A stretch of DNA of 64,000 nucleotides from Streptomyces sp. TLI_105. GTDB taxonomy: Bacteria; Actinomycetota; Actinomycetes; Streptomycetales; Streptomycetaceae. Under the pieces are notes generated by a model that worked only from the letters and a program-made list of their open reading frames with translations, made no database searches and had not been told where the DNA came from. The stretch is from NCBI RefSeq assembly GCF_900105415.1, contig NZ_FNSM01000001.1, forward strand, positions 5,543,501 through 5,607,500, read 5' to 3'. Positions 34,405 to 45,840 of the stretch are shown here, in pieces. The translations under genes and the position numbers were made by a program. The first letter of the stretch is position 1, and every line of letters starts with the position of its first letter.

Positions 34405-34995
34405 TCAGGCCCGTAGTGCTCGCTGCACCAGGGAGACGACCGCCGTGAACGCGTCCTCGACGTCCGGGGCCGACCAGTCGGCCGCGTGCGCCGGGTTGTG
34501 GAAGCGGTCCGTGGCGTGGAAGACCGCGCGCGCCGTGGTCGTGAAGTCCCGCTCCGGGGCCGTGAACAGGCCCTCGCGGTGACCGTCCTCCAGGATGTGG
34601 GCGATCTGCTCGACGAGGTGCTCCTCGTGCCGGTCGACGACCTCGCTGTTCTCGCCGATCAGCACCTGGAAGGTGGCCATCAGCTCCGGATCGCCGCCCG
34701 CCTTCTTGCGCTTGAGGGCGAAGAGGGCCGTGAGCCAGCCGGTCAGCCGCCGGTCCGCCGGACCGTCGCCCTCGGCGTACGGCCGGAGCTCGGTGACGGT
34801 CCGCTCCAGCCACCGCTCGGTGACCGCCTCGCGCAGCGCCGCCTTGGTGCGGAAGTGGCGGTAGACGCTGCCGTGACTGACGCCGAGGACCCGGGCCACG
34901 TCGACGACGGTCGCCTTCGCCGGGCCGTAGCGCCGCAGCACCTCCTCGGTGGCTTCGAGGATGCGCTCTGCGGTCAGGGTCTCGGTGGCGGCCAT
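34405..34995 (-). CDS. TetR-family transcriptional regulator
   Basis: A 196-residue regulator: N-terminal helix-turn-helix (ILEATEEVLRRYGPAKATVV, VSHGSVYRHFRTKAALREAV) and an all-helical ligand domain. It lies 16 bases downstream of the aldo/keto reductase on the same strand, so it can be co-transcribed. TACTGT placed 6 nt before ATG 34995 suggests a second, leaderless promoter of its own. It may control the reductase; no operator palindrome was found by eye. Confidence 0.9.
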   Translation of the reverse strand: MAATETLTAERILEATEEVLRRYGPAKATVVDVARVLGVSHGSVYRHFRTKAALREAVTERWLERTVTELRPYAEGDGPADRRLTGWLTALFALKRKKAGGDPELMATFQVLIGENSEVVDRHEEHLVEQIAHILEDGHREGLFTAPERDFTTTARAVFHATDRFHNPAHAADWSAPDVEDAFTAVVSLVQRALRA

Positions 34996-35011
34996 GCAAT
35001 GACAGTACCCG

Positions 35012-36040
35012 TCAGTGCTCGCTGTCCAGGTGGGACATCTGGACCTCCGGGTAGCGGGCGCCGGCCGCCGCGCCCGCCGGGACGGCCTCCTCGATCGCGG
35101 CCAGGTCGGCGGCGTCGAGCGTGACGTCCAGGGCGCCGAGCGCCTCCGCGAGCCGGTCGCGGCGGCGGGCGCCGACCAGGGGCACGATGTCCCGGCCCTG
35201 GGCGAGGACCCAGGCGATCGCGGTCTGGGCGACCGTGACGCCCTTGGCCTCGGCGACCGCGCGCAGCCGGTCCACCAGGTCCAGGTTCCGGCCGAGGTTC
35301 TCGCCCTGGAAGCGGGGGGACATCCCGCGGAAGTCACCGGCGCCGAGCTGCCGGTCCCGGGCGAAGTGGCCGCTGATCAGACCGCGGGAGAGGACTCCGT
35401 ACGCGGTGATGCCGATGCCCAGTTCACGGGCGGTCGGCAGGATCTTCTCCTCGATGCCCCGGGAGAGGAGCGAGTACTCGATCTGGAGGTCCGCGATCGG
35501 GGCGACGGCCGCCGCCCGGCGGAGGGTGTCCGCGCCGACCTCGGAGAGGCCGATGTGCCGGACGTGCCCCGCCTCGACCAGCTCGGCGATGGCGCCGACG
35601 GTCTCCTCGATCGGGACCTCCGGGTCGACGCGGGCGATCCGGTAGACGTCGATGTGGTCGGTGCCGAGGCGCTGGAGCGAGTACGCCGCGAAGTTCTTCA
35701 CGGCGGCCGGGCGGCCGTCGTAGCCGGTGAAGCCGCCCTCGACCGTGCGCAGGGCGCCGAACTTCACGCTGGTCAGCGCCCGCTCGCGGGCGGCGGCCGG
35801 CGCCGTCCGCAGTGCCTCGGCGATGAGCAGCTCGTTGTGGCCCATCCCGTAGAAGTCGCCCGTGTCGAGCAGGGTGACCCCGGCGTCCAGGGCCGCGTGG
35901 ATCGTCGCGATCGACTCCGCGCGGTCGCTCTCGCCGTACAGCGCGGACATGCCCATGCAGCCGAGGCCGAGCGCGGAGACGGCGGGGCCGGTGGTGCCGA
36001 GCGGGCGGATGGGGAGGGAGGTCTTCGGTGTCGTGGTCAT
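35012..36040 (-). CDS. Aldo/keto reductase
   Basis: A 342-residue NADPH-dependent reductase with a TIM barrel. The family Asp and Tyr are in LLDTGDFYGMGHNELLI, and the Lys in LTSVKFG. The usual catalytic His in YxxHR is replaced: the segment reads VYRIARVDP, with Ala at that place, as in some other actinobacterial members. NADPH site near the C-terminus (PLVGARRRDRLAEAL). It probably reduces small aldehydes; substrate unknown. First gene of a two-gene unit with the TetR regulator. Confidence 0.9.
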   Translation of the reverse strand: MTTTPKTSLPIRPLGTTGPAVSALGLGCMGMSALYGESDRAESIATIHAALDAGVTLLDTGDFYGMGHNELLIAEALRTAPAAARERALTSVKFGALRTVEGGFTGYDGRPAAVKNFAAYSLQRLGTDHIDVYRIARVDPEVPIEETVGAIAELVEAGHVRHIGLSEVGADTLRRAAAVAPIADLQIEYSLLSRGIEEKILPTARELGIGITAYGVLSRGLISGHFARDRQLGAGDFRGMSPRFQGENLGRNLDLVDRLRAVAEAKGVTVAQTAIAWVLAQGRDIVPLVGARRRDRLAEALGALDVTLDAADLAAIEEAVPAGAAAGARYPEVQMSHLDSEH

Positions 36041-36081
36041 GGAACAACAATGACATGACCGATGACAGCTTTCAATATCTG

Positions 36082-37521
36082 TCACTTCACCGTGCGGGGG
36101 AGGCGCAGGCTCAGCAGCAGCGTCAGCGCCACCACACCCAGCTGGACCAGGAGCGTCGTCCTCAGCGCCGTTCCCATCTCCGCCGGCGAGGAGGCCAGCG
36201 ACAGGAAGAGCGAACCCAGCGTCGCCACGCCCAGCGTCAGCGCCGACTGCTGCGTGGTCACCATGACCCCGCTGCCCACGCCCGCCCGCTCCGACGGGAC
36301 CTCGGACAGCACCACCCGGAACAGCACCGGCAGCTGGAGCCCCTGACCGAGACCCGCCACCGCCATGCCCGGCACCAGGTCCCACACGGAGAGCCCCTGC
36401 CAGTCGTGTCCCACCGACCACGCGATGGCGGCCACACCGAGCCCCTGGAGCACGGCCCCCGCCGGCACCACCCGGGTGCCCCAGCGCCGTACGAGACGCG
36501 GCCCCGCCAGCGAGGCGCCGAAGAACGCGAGCGCCATCGGCACGAGCGCCATGCCCGAGGCCACCGCCCCCGTCTCCAGGCCCTGCTGGAGCGCCACCGC
36601 GATCACGAACATGAAGCCGCTGAAGCCCAGCGAGAGCGGCAGCACCACCATCAGCCCGCGCCGCAGCGGGACCAGGGCGAGCAGGCTCGGCGGGACCAGC
36701 GGCACGGCGCCCCGGCGGTCCGCCCGCCGTTCCACCCACCAGAAGGCCCCCGCCGCGAACGGGAACAGCGCGAGCGACACCCAGGTCCACAGCGGCCAGC
36801 CCGCCGCCCGGCCCTCGGTCAGCGGCGCGAGCAGGGCAAGGAGTGCGAGCGCGAGCAGCAGCGTGCCCGGCACGTCCACCGGCGCCGGACGGTTCGAGCG
36901 GGTCTCCGGCACGGTGCGCAGGGCGAGGACCAGGCCCGCCACCGCCACCGGCACGTTCACCAGGAACACCGAGCGCCAGCCGGAGCCCGCGATGTCGGCG
37001 GTCACCAGCACCCCGCCCAGGATCTGGCCGCCCGCCATCGCGAGACCGGCCGTCGCCCCGTACAGGCTCAGCGCCCGCGCCCGGCGCGGCCCCTCCGTCG
37101 AGGAGTGGATGGTCGCGAGCACCTGCGGCAGCATCAGCGCCGCCGCCGCGCCCTGGGCCACCCGCGCCGCGACCAGCGTCCAGGCGTCCGGGGCGAGGCC
37201 GCAGGCGAGCGAGGTCAGGCCGAAGGCGGCCATGCCGGCGAGGAAGAGGCGCCGGCGGCCGAAGAGGTCGCCGAGTCGCCCGCCGAGCACGAGCAGCACC
37301 GAGTACGCCAGGCCGTACCCGGCGACGACCAGCTCCAGGAGCGCCGGTCCCGCGGCCAGGTCGTGGTCGATGGACGGCAGGGCGACGTTGACGATGAAGA
37401 AGTCGATGAGGGGGAGCGCGGCGCCGAGGAGGACGGTGAACAGGCCGAGGGTGCCGAGCGCCGCGGGCGGCGCCTGGCGGCCGGTCGGGGCCGCGGTGCG
37501 GACGGAAGCGGTGGTAGTCAC
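36082..37521 (-). CDS. MFS transporter, DHA2-like drug exporter
   Basis: A 479-residue exporter with about 14 predicted helices. TM1 has LPLIDFFIVNVALPSID (DHA2 D1 motif with the Asp), motif A reads GRLGDLFGRRRLFLAG, motif C lies in GLAMAGGQILGG. GTG 37521 (VTTTASVRTAAPTG) is preceded by GGAGG. It is divergent from the MmyB-type regulator at 37632, with operator-like CTGGTAC repeats in the 110-base spacer. Substrate unknown, likely a toxic small molecule. Confidence 0.88.
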   Translation of the reverse strand: MTTTASVRTAAPTGRQAPPAALGTLGLFTVLLGAALPLIDFFIVNVALPSIDHDLAAGPALLELVVAGYGLAYSVLLVLGGRLGDLFGRRRLFLAGMAAFGLTSLACGLAPDAWTLVAARVAQGAAAALMLPQVLATIHSSTEGPRRARALSLYGATAGLAMAGGQILGGVLVTADIAGSGWRSVFLVNVPVAVAGLVLALRTVPETRSNRPAPVDVPGTLLLALALLALLAPLTEGRAAGWPLWTWVSLALFPFAAGAFWWVERRADRRGAVPLVPPSLLALVPLRRGLMVVLPLSLGFSGFMFVIAVALQQGLETGAVASGMALVPMALAFFGASLAGPRLVRRWGTRVVPAGAVLQGLGVAAIAWSVGHDWQGLSVWDLVPGMAVAGLGQGLQLPVLFRVVLSEVPSERAGVGSGVMVTTQQSALTLGVATLGSLFLSLASSPAEMGTALRTTLLVQLGVVALTLLLSLRLPRTVK

Positions 37522-37548
37522 GGGACCGAGCCTCCGCCTCCGCTCAGC

Positions 37549-37580
37549 CTGGTACCAGAGTGTCTTTATCCTGGTACAAG
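37549..37580. promoter_or_regulatory. Operator-like CTGGTAC repeats
   Basis: A perfect palindrome CTGGTACCAG at 37549-37558, then a second half-site CTGGTAC at 37571-37577, 22 bases (two helical turns) apart from start to start. They lie between the divergent exporter and MmyB-type regulator starts, so they are the likely binding sites of that regulator. Confidence 0.6.
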
Positions 37581-37631
37581 CACTACCTGGAAACCGGCTG
37601 GCCACCCCGGCACCCTGGAGGCATGACCGTC

Positions 37632-38531
37632 ATGGCGATGAGCGGACCCGAGGCACCGAGCGAGAGCGACGTGCGGCGCCACGAGCTGGCGGCCTTCCTG
37701 CGCAGCCGGCGCGAGCGCATCACCCCCGAGCAGGTCGGCCTGCCCCGGGGCCGACGCCGCCGCACCCCCGGCCTGCGCCGCGAGGAGGTCGCGCACCTCT
37801 CCGCCGTCGGCGTCACCTGGTACACCTGGCTCGAACAGGCCCGTGACATCCAGGTCTCCCCGCAGGTCCTGGACGCCCTCGCCGGAGCCCTGCTGCTCGA
37901 CCCGACCGAGCGCAGCCACCTCTTCGCCCTCGCCGGAGCCGCCGACCCGCACCCCGAGGCGTCCTGCTCCGCCGTCACGCCCACCCTGCGCCGGCTGCTC
38001 GACCAGCTGGAGCCCGTGCCCGCCGCGATCCAGAACAGCCGCTACGACTTCCTCGCCCACAACCGCACCTTCGGGCAGCTCTTCTGCGACCTCGACGCGC
38101 TGCCCCGCGAGGACCGCAACTCCCTCTGGCTGGCCTTCACCAACGAGGACTTCCGGGCCTCCGTCACCGACCTGCCCGAGGTCATGCGCGCGCTCGCCGG
38201 GAAGCTCCGCGCCGCCATGGCCGAGCACCTGGCCGAGCCCGCCTGGAAGGAGCTCGTACGCCGCCTCGAAGAGGCCTCGCCCGAGTTCCGGGAGCTCTGG
38301 GCCCGGCACGAGGTGGTCGCCCCCGGCGGCCGCGTGAAGATCATCCGCAACGCCCGCGTGGGCCTCCTCGGCTTCGAGCACACCAACCTCTGGCTCGGCC
38401 CGAACGCCGGGACCCACCTCGTCACGTACGTCCCCGTGGACGACGCCACCCAGGCCGGCGTCGCCCGCCTCCTCGACCTCGTGGTCCGGGAGCGGGAGGC
38501 TCAGGGCGAGGGCGCCTTGGCCGTGGCCTGA
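37632..38531 (+). CDS. XRE-type regulator with MmyB-like ligand domain
   Basis: A 299-residue relative of the protein at 5443, with RRRRTPGLRREEVAHLSAVG and WYTWLEQARDIQVSPQVLD in the helix-turn-helix and a PAS-like MmyB domain afterwards. Three in-frame ATGs (37623, 37632, 37638) are possible; GGAGG at 37617-37621 favours 37632. It is divergent from the DHA2 exporter at 36082 and converges with, and overlaps by 31 bases, the exporter at 38501, so it may control one or both. Confidence 0.9.
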   Translation: MAMSGPEAPSESDVRRHELAAFLRSRRERITPEQVGLPRGRRRRTPGLRREEVAHLSAVGVTWYTWLEQARDIQVSPQVLDALAGALLLDPTERSHLFALAGAADPHPEASCSAVTPTLRRLLDQLEPVPAAIQNSRYDFLAHNRTFGQLFCDLDALPREDRNSLWLAFTNEDFRASVTDLPEVMRALAGKLRAAMAEHLAEPAWKELVRRLEEASPEFRELWARHEVVAPGGRVKIIRNARVGLLGFEHTNLWLGPNAGTHLVTYVPVDDATQAGVARLLDLVVREREAQGEGALAVA

Positions 38532-39967
38532 GTCCCGCCCTCCCGGCCGCCTTCCCTGCCGCCCTCCCGGCCCTCCTCCGGCGCCAGGCACCGCGCCGTC
38601 CGCTCCGCCGTGCGCCGGGCCCACGTCCCGCTGGTCAGTGCGCCGACCGCCAGGACGGCGAGCCCGCAGCCCGTGATGATCCAGTAGCCGGGGCGGGCCG
38701 CCGCCACGAACGCGTCCGCGTGCGGCGTGGCGCCGACCCCCGCCGCCAGGACCGTGCCGATCACCGCCACCCCCAGCGTCTGCCCGACCTGGCGGCTCGT
38801 CGAGGCCACCGCCGCCGCCACCCCGGCCTGCGCGCGGGGCATCCCGGAGACGGCGGTGTTCGTGATCGGGGCGTTCACCAGGCCGAAGCCGATGCCGAAG
38901 ACCACGTACCCGGTGAAGAGCAGCGCGTCGCTCGTCTCGGCGGCGAAGGCCGCGAAGAGCAGCGGCCCGGCCGCCATCGCCGCCCCCGCGAGCAGCAGCG
39001 AGGGGCGCGGCCCGCGCACCGCCGTGAGGCGCCCCGACAACGGGGCGAAGACGAAGGTCATGCCGGCCATCGGCAGCATCCATAGACCGGCGGACAGCGG
39101 GGAGAGCCCGCGCACGTCCTGGAGGTACAGCGTGTTCAGGAAGAGGAAGCCGCCGAGCGAGGCGAAGGCGCAGACCGCGATGACGGTGGCCCCGCTGAAC
39201 GGCGCGCTGCGGAAGAACCGCAGGTCGATCAGGGGCTCGTGGCGCCGGGGCTCGTAGAGGAGGAGACCGGCGAGCGCGACGGCCGCGAGGCCGCCGAAGA
39301 GCGGGTCGGTCTCGATGATCGCGTACGTGAGCGAGCCGAGGAGCACCGTCACCAGGACCTGCCCGACGGGGTCGGGGCGCCGGGGCCGGGGCGCGCGGGA
39401 CTCGGGGACGTACCGCAGGGTCAGGAGCAGGGCGGCGAGGGCGACCGGCAGGTTCACCCAGAAGATCGCCCGCCAGCCGACCGACTGGACGAGCACCCCG
39501 CCCACCAGCGGCCCGGCGGCCATGGAGACGCCGACGACCCCGCCCCAGACCCCGATGGCACGCGCGCGTGCCGCCGGGTCCGTGAAGGTGTTGGTGATGA
39601 TCGACATGGCGACCGGGTTCAGCATCGAGCCGCCCACGGCCTGGACCGCCCGGAAGGCGATCAGGGCCTCCAGGTTCGGCGCGAGGGAGCAGAGCAGCGA
39701 GCCGAGGGCGAAGACGGCCAGGCCCGTGACGAAGACCTTGCGGCGGCCGATCCGGTCGGCGGTGGAGCCGGCGAGCATCAGCAGGGAGGCGAGGACCAGG
39801 GTGTAGGCGTCGATCACCCACTGCATGCCGGCGACGGTGGCGTCGAGATCTTCCCGCATGGCGGGCAGGGCGACGTTCAGGGCGGTGTTGTCCAGGCTGA
39901 CGATCAGCAGGCTCATGCAGCAGATCGCGAGGACGACGAGGCGGCGACCGCGTGTGAGCTCGGGCAT
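38501..39967 (-). CDS. MFS transporter, DHA2-like drug exporter
   Basis: A 488-residue exporter with about 14 helices: SLLIVSLDNTALNVALPAM in TM1, motif A GSTADRIGRRKVFVTGL and motif C GVVGVSMAAGPLVGG. The C-terminus is an unusual soluble tail with EGREGGREGGREGG repeats, encoded partly in the 31 bases that overlap the regulator gene's end. ATG 39967 follows TACGAT by 6 nt, suggesting a leaderless transcript that diverges from dusB. Confidence 0.88.
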   Translation of the reverse strand: MPELTRGRRLVVLAICCMSLLIVSLDNTALNVALPAMREDLDATVAGMQWVIDAYTLVLASLLMLAGSTADRIGRRKVFVTGLAVFALGSLLCSLAPNLEALIAFRAVQAVGGSMLNPVAMSIITNTFTDPAARARAIGVWGGVVGVSMAAGPLVGGVLVQSVGWRAIFWVNLPVALAALLLTLRYVPESRAPRPRRPDPVGQVLVTVLLGSLTYAIIETDPLFGGLAAVALAGLLLYEPRRHEPLIDLRFFRSAPFSGATVIAVCAFASLGGFLFLNTLYLQDVRGLSPLSAGLWMLPMAGMTFVFAPLSGRLTAVRGPRPSLLLAGAAMAAGPLLFAAFAAETSDALLFTGYVVFGIGFGLVNAPITNTAVSGMPRAQAGVAAAVASTSRQVGQTLGVAVIGTVLAAGVGATPHADAFVAAARPGYWIITGCGLAVLAVGALTSGTWARRTAERTARCLAPEEGREGGREGGREGGTQATAKAPSP

Positions 39968-40019
39968 GTGCGGATCGTATGGCTGTCTAAGAAACTCCGC
40001 AGTGCGGGACAATGGCCGA

Positions 40020-41156
40020 ATGACCGCGTTCACTCCTCTCGCCATCGGGCCGCACATCGTGCAGCCGCCGGTGGTGCTCGCCCCGATGGCAGGCATCACC
40101 AACGCCCCCTTCCGTACCCTCTGCCGTGAGTTCAGCGGTGGCAAGGGGCTGTTCGTGAGCGAGATGATCACGACGCGCGCCCTGGTCGAGCGCAACGAGA
40201 AGACGATGCAGCTCATCCGCTTCGACGAGACGGAGAAGCCGCGCTCGATCCAGCTGTACGGAGTCGATCCGGTGACGGTCGGCAAGGCCGTGCGGATGAT
40301 CGTCGACGAGGACCTGGCCGACCACATCGACCTGAACTTCGGCTGCCCGGTCCCCAAGGTGACCCGGAAGGGCGGCGGCTCGGCCCTGCCGTACAAGCGG
40401 CCGTTGCTGCGGGCGATCCTGAACGAGGCGGTGTCCAACGCGGGCGACCTGCCGGTCACGATGAAGATGCGCAAGGGCATCGACGACGACCACATCACCT
40501 ACCTCGACGCGGGCCGGATCGCGGTCGAGGAGGGCGTCACGGCGATCGCCCTGCACGGGCGGACGGCGGCGCAGCACTACGGCGGCACGGCCGACTGGGA
40601 CGCGATCGCGCGGCTCAAGGAGCACGTGCCGGAGATCCCGGTGCTCGGCAACGGCGACATCTGGTCGGCGGACGACGCCCTGCGGATGATGCGCGAGACG
40701 GGCTGCGACGGCGTCGTCGTGGGCCGCGGCTGCCTGGGCCGCCCCTGGCTCTTCGGAGACCTGGTGGCGGGCTTCGAGGGCACCGGGGCCTACGCGCAGC
40801 CGGGCCTGCGGGAGGTCGCGGACGCGATGGTGCGGCACGCGCGGCTGCTCGGCGAATGGCTGGGCGACGAGGCACGTGGTGTCATCGACTTCCGCAAGCA
40901 CGTGGCCTGGTACCTGAAGGGCTTCGCGGTCGGTTCCGAGATGCGCAAGAAGCTCGCGATCACCTCTTCCCTGGACGAGCTGCGCGCTCAGTTGAGCGAG
41001 CTGGACCTGGACCAGCCCTGGCCGGTGGGTGCGGACGGCCCCCGGGGTCGTACGTCCGGAAACAACCGGGTTGTCCTGCCGGATGGCTGGCTGAAGGACC
41101 CGTACGACTGCGCCGGGGTGAGCGAGGACGCCGAGCTGGACACGTCCGGCGGCTGA
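40020..41156 (+). CDS. dusB: tRNA-dihydrouridine synthase (DusB-like)
   Basis: An FMN enzyme that reduces uridines in tRNA D-loops with NADPH. The 378-residue protein has LAPMAGITNAPFRTLC near residue 22, the catalytic loop NFGCPVPKVTRKGGGSAL with its Cys near residue 110, the FMN-phosphate site GNGDIWSADD and GVVVGRGCLGRPWLF, then a helical tRNA-binding domain. ATG 40020 follows GACAAT (40008-40013) by 6 nt, a leaderless pattern. A terminator lies 90 bases after its stop. Confidence 0.93.
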   Translation: MTAFTPLAIGPHIVQPPVVLAPMAGITNAPFRTLCREFSGGKGLFVSEMITTRALVERNEKTMQLIRFDETEKPRSIQLYGVDPVTVGKAVRMIVDEDLADHIDLNFGCPVPKVTRKGGGSALPYKRPLLRAILNEAVSNAGDLPVTMKMRKGIDDDHITYLDAGRIAVEEGVTAIALHGRTAAQHYGGTADWDAIARLKEHVPEIPVLGNGDIWSADDALRMMRETGCDGVVVGRGCLGRPWLFGDLVAGFEGTGAYAQPGLREVADAMVRHARLLGEWLGDEARGVIDFRKHVAWYLKGFAVGSEMRKKLAITSSLDELRAQLSELDLDQPWPVGADGPRGRTSGNNRVVLPDGWLKDPYDCAGVSEDAELDTSGG

Positions 41157-41245
41157 GATTCGGCCCCTCCCGGGGGAGTGATCCTCGCCACCCTTGAGGG
41201 GGGTTGCGCTCAGATGAGCGGATCGCCGACAGCTGTACAGCCTGA

Positions 41246-41274
41246 AGGGGTGGCACCGAGTGCCACTCCTTTTG
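41246..41274 (+). terminator. dusB terminator
   Basis: AGGGGTGGCAC pairs with GTGCCACTCCT (one G-T pair), loop of three, followed by TTTT: a textbook intrinsic terminator. Confidence 0.85.
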
Positions 41275-41513
41275 TGTTCAAGAGTTGAACGCAAATGCTC
41301 GATTGGGCGCTCAGGAGAGCGGCTCTTCCCTGATTTGGGTCAACTGGCCTTCGGGGCGTGAAACCGGATACTTCGCATCGGTAACTTTCGAAGTGGTGGC
41401 GGATGGGTGGTTAAGACCGTGTGACCGGCAGGCGTACCTCCCTAGAAGCCTTCGATCTGGGTATGTTCCTCGCCGTCAGGGCAGCCAACCGAGTCGTCGA
41501 GGAGTCGAGACCC
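41275..41513 (+). other. Leader/promoter region of ppdK
   Basis: This 239-base spacer is less GC-rich than its surroundings. It includes a TTTGGGTCAACTGG segment (41333-41346) and GAGGAG (41499-41504), the ribosome site of ppdK. I could not place a convincing promoter or riboswitch. Confidence 0.4.
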
Positions 41514-44225
<2,712 letters not shown>

Positions 44226-44296
44226 GTCCACCGGGGCCGCCGTCGGTCACCTCTCGACCCTCACCGACGGGCGGCGGCTCCGGATTCAGAAAAGAG

Positions 44297-44334
44297 ACGG
44301 GACGGACACCTTTGTGCGGAGGTGTCCGTCCCGT
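44297..44334 (+). terminator. ppdK terminator
   Basis: A perfect 15-bp stem (44297-44311 with 44320-44334), 8-nt loop, followed by TGTTCGTTTGTTTG. Confidence 0.88.
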
Positions 44335-44368
44335 TGTTCGTTTGTTTGTCGAGCTGATGTGAGTCAAT

Positions 44369-44405
44369 GTTCAATTACGGCCGATTGAATTATTGGCCAT
44401 TGAAC
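44369..44405. promoter_or_regulatory. TTCAAT/ATTGAA operator-like repeats in an AT-rich island
   Basis: GTTCAAT (44369-44375), ATTGAAT (44384-44390) and ATTGAAC (44399-44405) are evenly spaced at 15 bases, the outer pair being a perfect inverted repeat. The island is strikingly AT-rich for this genome. It lies 310 bases upstream of the ArsR/DUF5937 gene, so the target is uncertain. Confidence 0.5.
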
Positions 44406-44716
44406 TTCTGGATTCTTCAGCGCAAAGAACGGGGCGGGCGCGGCCCCCGGATCCCCACCCGGAGGCCGCACCCCTTTCCGATGCCGGGCAGGTGAGCCAC
44501 AACCTCGCCGACCGCCGCCGGACGGGCAAAGCCCCCCACGGTCTTCACCACGTCACCTCGGTCCTGAAGGTTTCCTGCCCGACCCGTACAGCTTTTCGGT
44601 TCCCCCCTGATCGCCGCGATGCCTTTCAACTGTGGCTGAAACACCCTGGTAACGTGCAGTGATGCTGTGCATACTCGTCGTCGGGGGTGGTTGCGAGTGC
44701 ACAGGTGGGGACGTTC
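44406..44716. other. Noncoding spacer upstream of the ArsR/DUF5937 gene
   Basis: About 310 bases without a supportable gene; small frames on both strands lack codon bias and start signals. The last 60 bases (GTAACGTGCAGTGATGCTGT) have lower GC and probably hold the regulator's promoter, and GGTGGGGA (44704-44711) is its ribosome site. Confidence 0.45.
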
Positions 44717-45751
44717 ATGCTGCGGATTCATTTCACCGGAGACGACTTGGCGGGAGTGCGGACGGCCGCCCGGCCGGACGTTCTGTGGGAAACGATTCTG
44801 AGCTTTCACCGTTTAAGAGACCGGCGCGGCTCCGTCGTCTACGGAGAATGGCGCTCTGACGCCCGGATGCGGCTCGGCGGCGAGACCCGGCTCCTCGCCG
44901 CGCTCGTTCCCAGCCGCGGCTATTTTCCCGACTTCCTGACGCCCGCCGAAGGAGTTCACGGCCTCGACGAGGGCCTCCAGGCGATCCGCGCCACCGATCC
45001 CGGCCGGCTGCGCGGAGAACTCTCGCTGCTCGCCGCCGACCGCTCCGGCGGCCGGACCGTGCCCCACTCGCTGCGCGCCCTCGCCGACGGCGGCACGGAG
45101 CCCTTCGACCGGCTCGTGGGGGCCCTGCGCAGCTACCACCGGGCCACGATCGAACCGTACTGGCCGCACATCCGGGCCCGCGTCGAGGCCGACCGGGCCC
45201 GCCGCGGCCGGGCCCTCCTGGACGGCGGCGCCGAGGAGCTGCTCGCCTCGCTGCCGCCGATGCTGCGCTGGCGCGCGCCCGTCCTGGAGGCGGACTACCC
45301 GGTCGACCGGGACGTCCACCTCGACGGGCGCGGGCTGCTGCTCCAGCCCTCGTTCTTCTGCCGGGGGACCCCGGTGGTGCTGCGCGACCCCGCGCTGCCG
45401 CCGGTCCTCGTCTACCCCGTCACGCACGGCGAGGCGCCGACCGTCCGCGCGCCGGGCGGCTCCTCGCTGGCCAAGCTGGTCGGCCAGACCCGCTCGGCCG
45501 TCCTGCACGCCATCGGGGACGGCGGGACGACCAGCGAACTGGCCCGCAGGGCCGGGGTGTCGCTGGCCTCGGCCAGCCAGCACGCGGGCGTGCTGCGCGA
45601 GGCCGGGCTCATCGCGACCCTCCGCCACGGCAACGCGGTCCTGCACACGCTGACGCCGTTGGGCGCCGCCCTGCTCGGCGGCGCCCAGCGGGCGGTGGAC
45701 CTGCGCTGCTACCCGGGCGGTTACGCGAGGAACGGGCAGGTCACGTCATAG
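44717..45751 (+). CDS. ArsR-family regulator with DUF5937 domain
   Basis: A 344-residue transcription factor. The N-terminal 240 residues (MLRIHFTGDDLAGVRTAARP) match the DUF5937 sensor domain. The C-terminal winged helix (LVGQTRSAVLHAIGDGGTTS, LARRAGVSLASASQHAGVLR) is ArsR-like but has no CxC metal motif, so it is not a metal sensor of the classical type. The 3' end overlaps a 30-bp repeat array. Targets unknown; the PhoX-like gene converges with it and is not an obvious target. Confidence 0.85.
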   Translation: MLRIHFTGDDLAGVRTAARPDVLWETILSFHRLRDRRGSVVYGEWRSDARMRLGGETRLLAALVPSRGYFPDFLTPAEGVHGLDEGLQAIRATDPGRLRGELSLLAADRSGGRTVPHSLRALADGGTEPFDRLVGALRSYHRATIEPYWPHIRARVEADRARRGRALLDGGAEELLASLPPMLRWRAPVLEADYPVDRDVHLDGRGLLLQPSFFCRGTPVVLRDPALPPVLVYPVTHGEAPTVRAPGGSSLAKLVGQTRSAVLHAIGDGGTTSELARRAGVSLASASQHAGVLREAGLIATLRHGNAVLHTLTPLGAALLGGAQRAVDLRCYPGGYARNGQVTS

Positions 45752-45840
45752 CTACGCGCGGAGAGGGCCCGTCCCCCGCCGCCAGCCGCGGCACGGGCCC
45801 GTCACCCGCGGCTACGCGCGGAACGGTCCCTTCACCTCGT
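45751..45840. repeat. 30-bp tandem repeat, three units plus a diverged fourth
   Basis: Units at 45751-45780, 45781-45810 and 45811-45840 share GCTACGCGCGGA...GGCCCGTC. The third includes the last codons and stop of the PhoX-like gene, and the preceding 30 bases (45721-45750), the end of the ArsR-type gene, look related. The array fills the convergent spacer. Confidence 0.75.

Noticed and set aside
44393..44662. Small frame between ppdK and the ArsR-type gene
   Set aside because: Begins with a TTG in an AT-rich operator-like island and shows no codon bias or recognisable domain; the opposite strand frame at 44417-44809 is equally unsupported.
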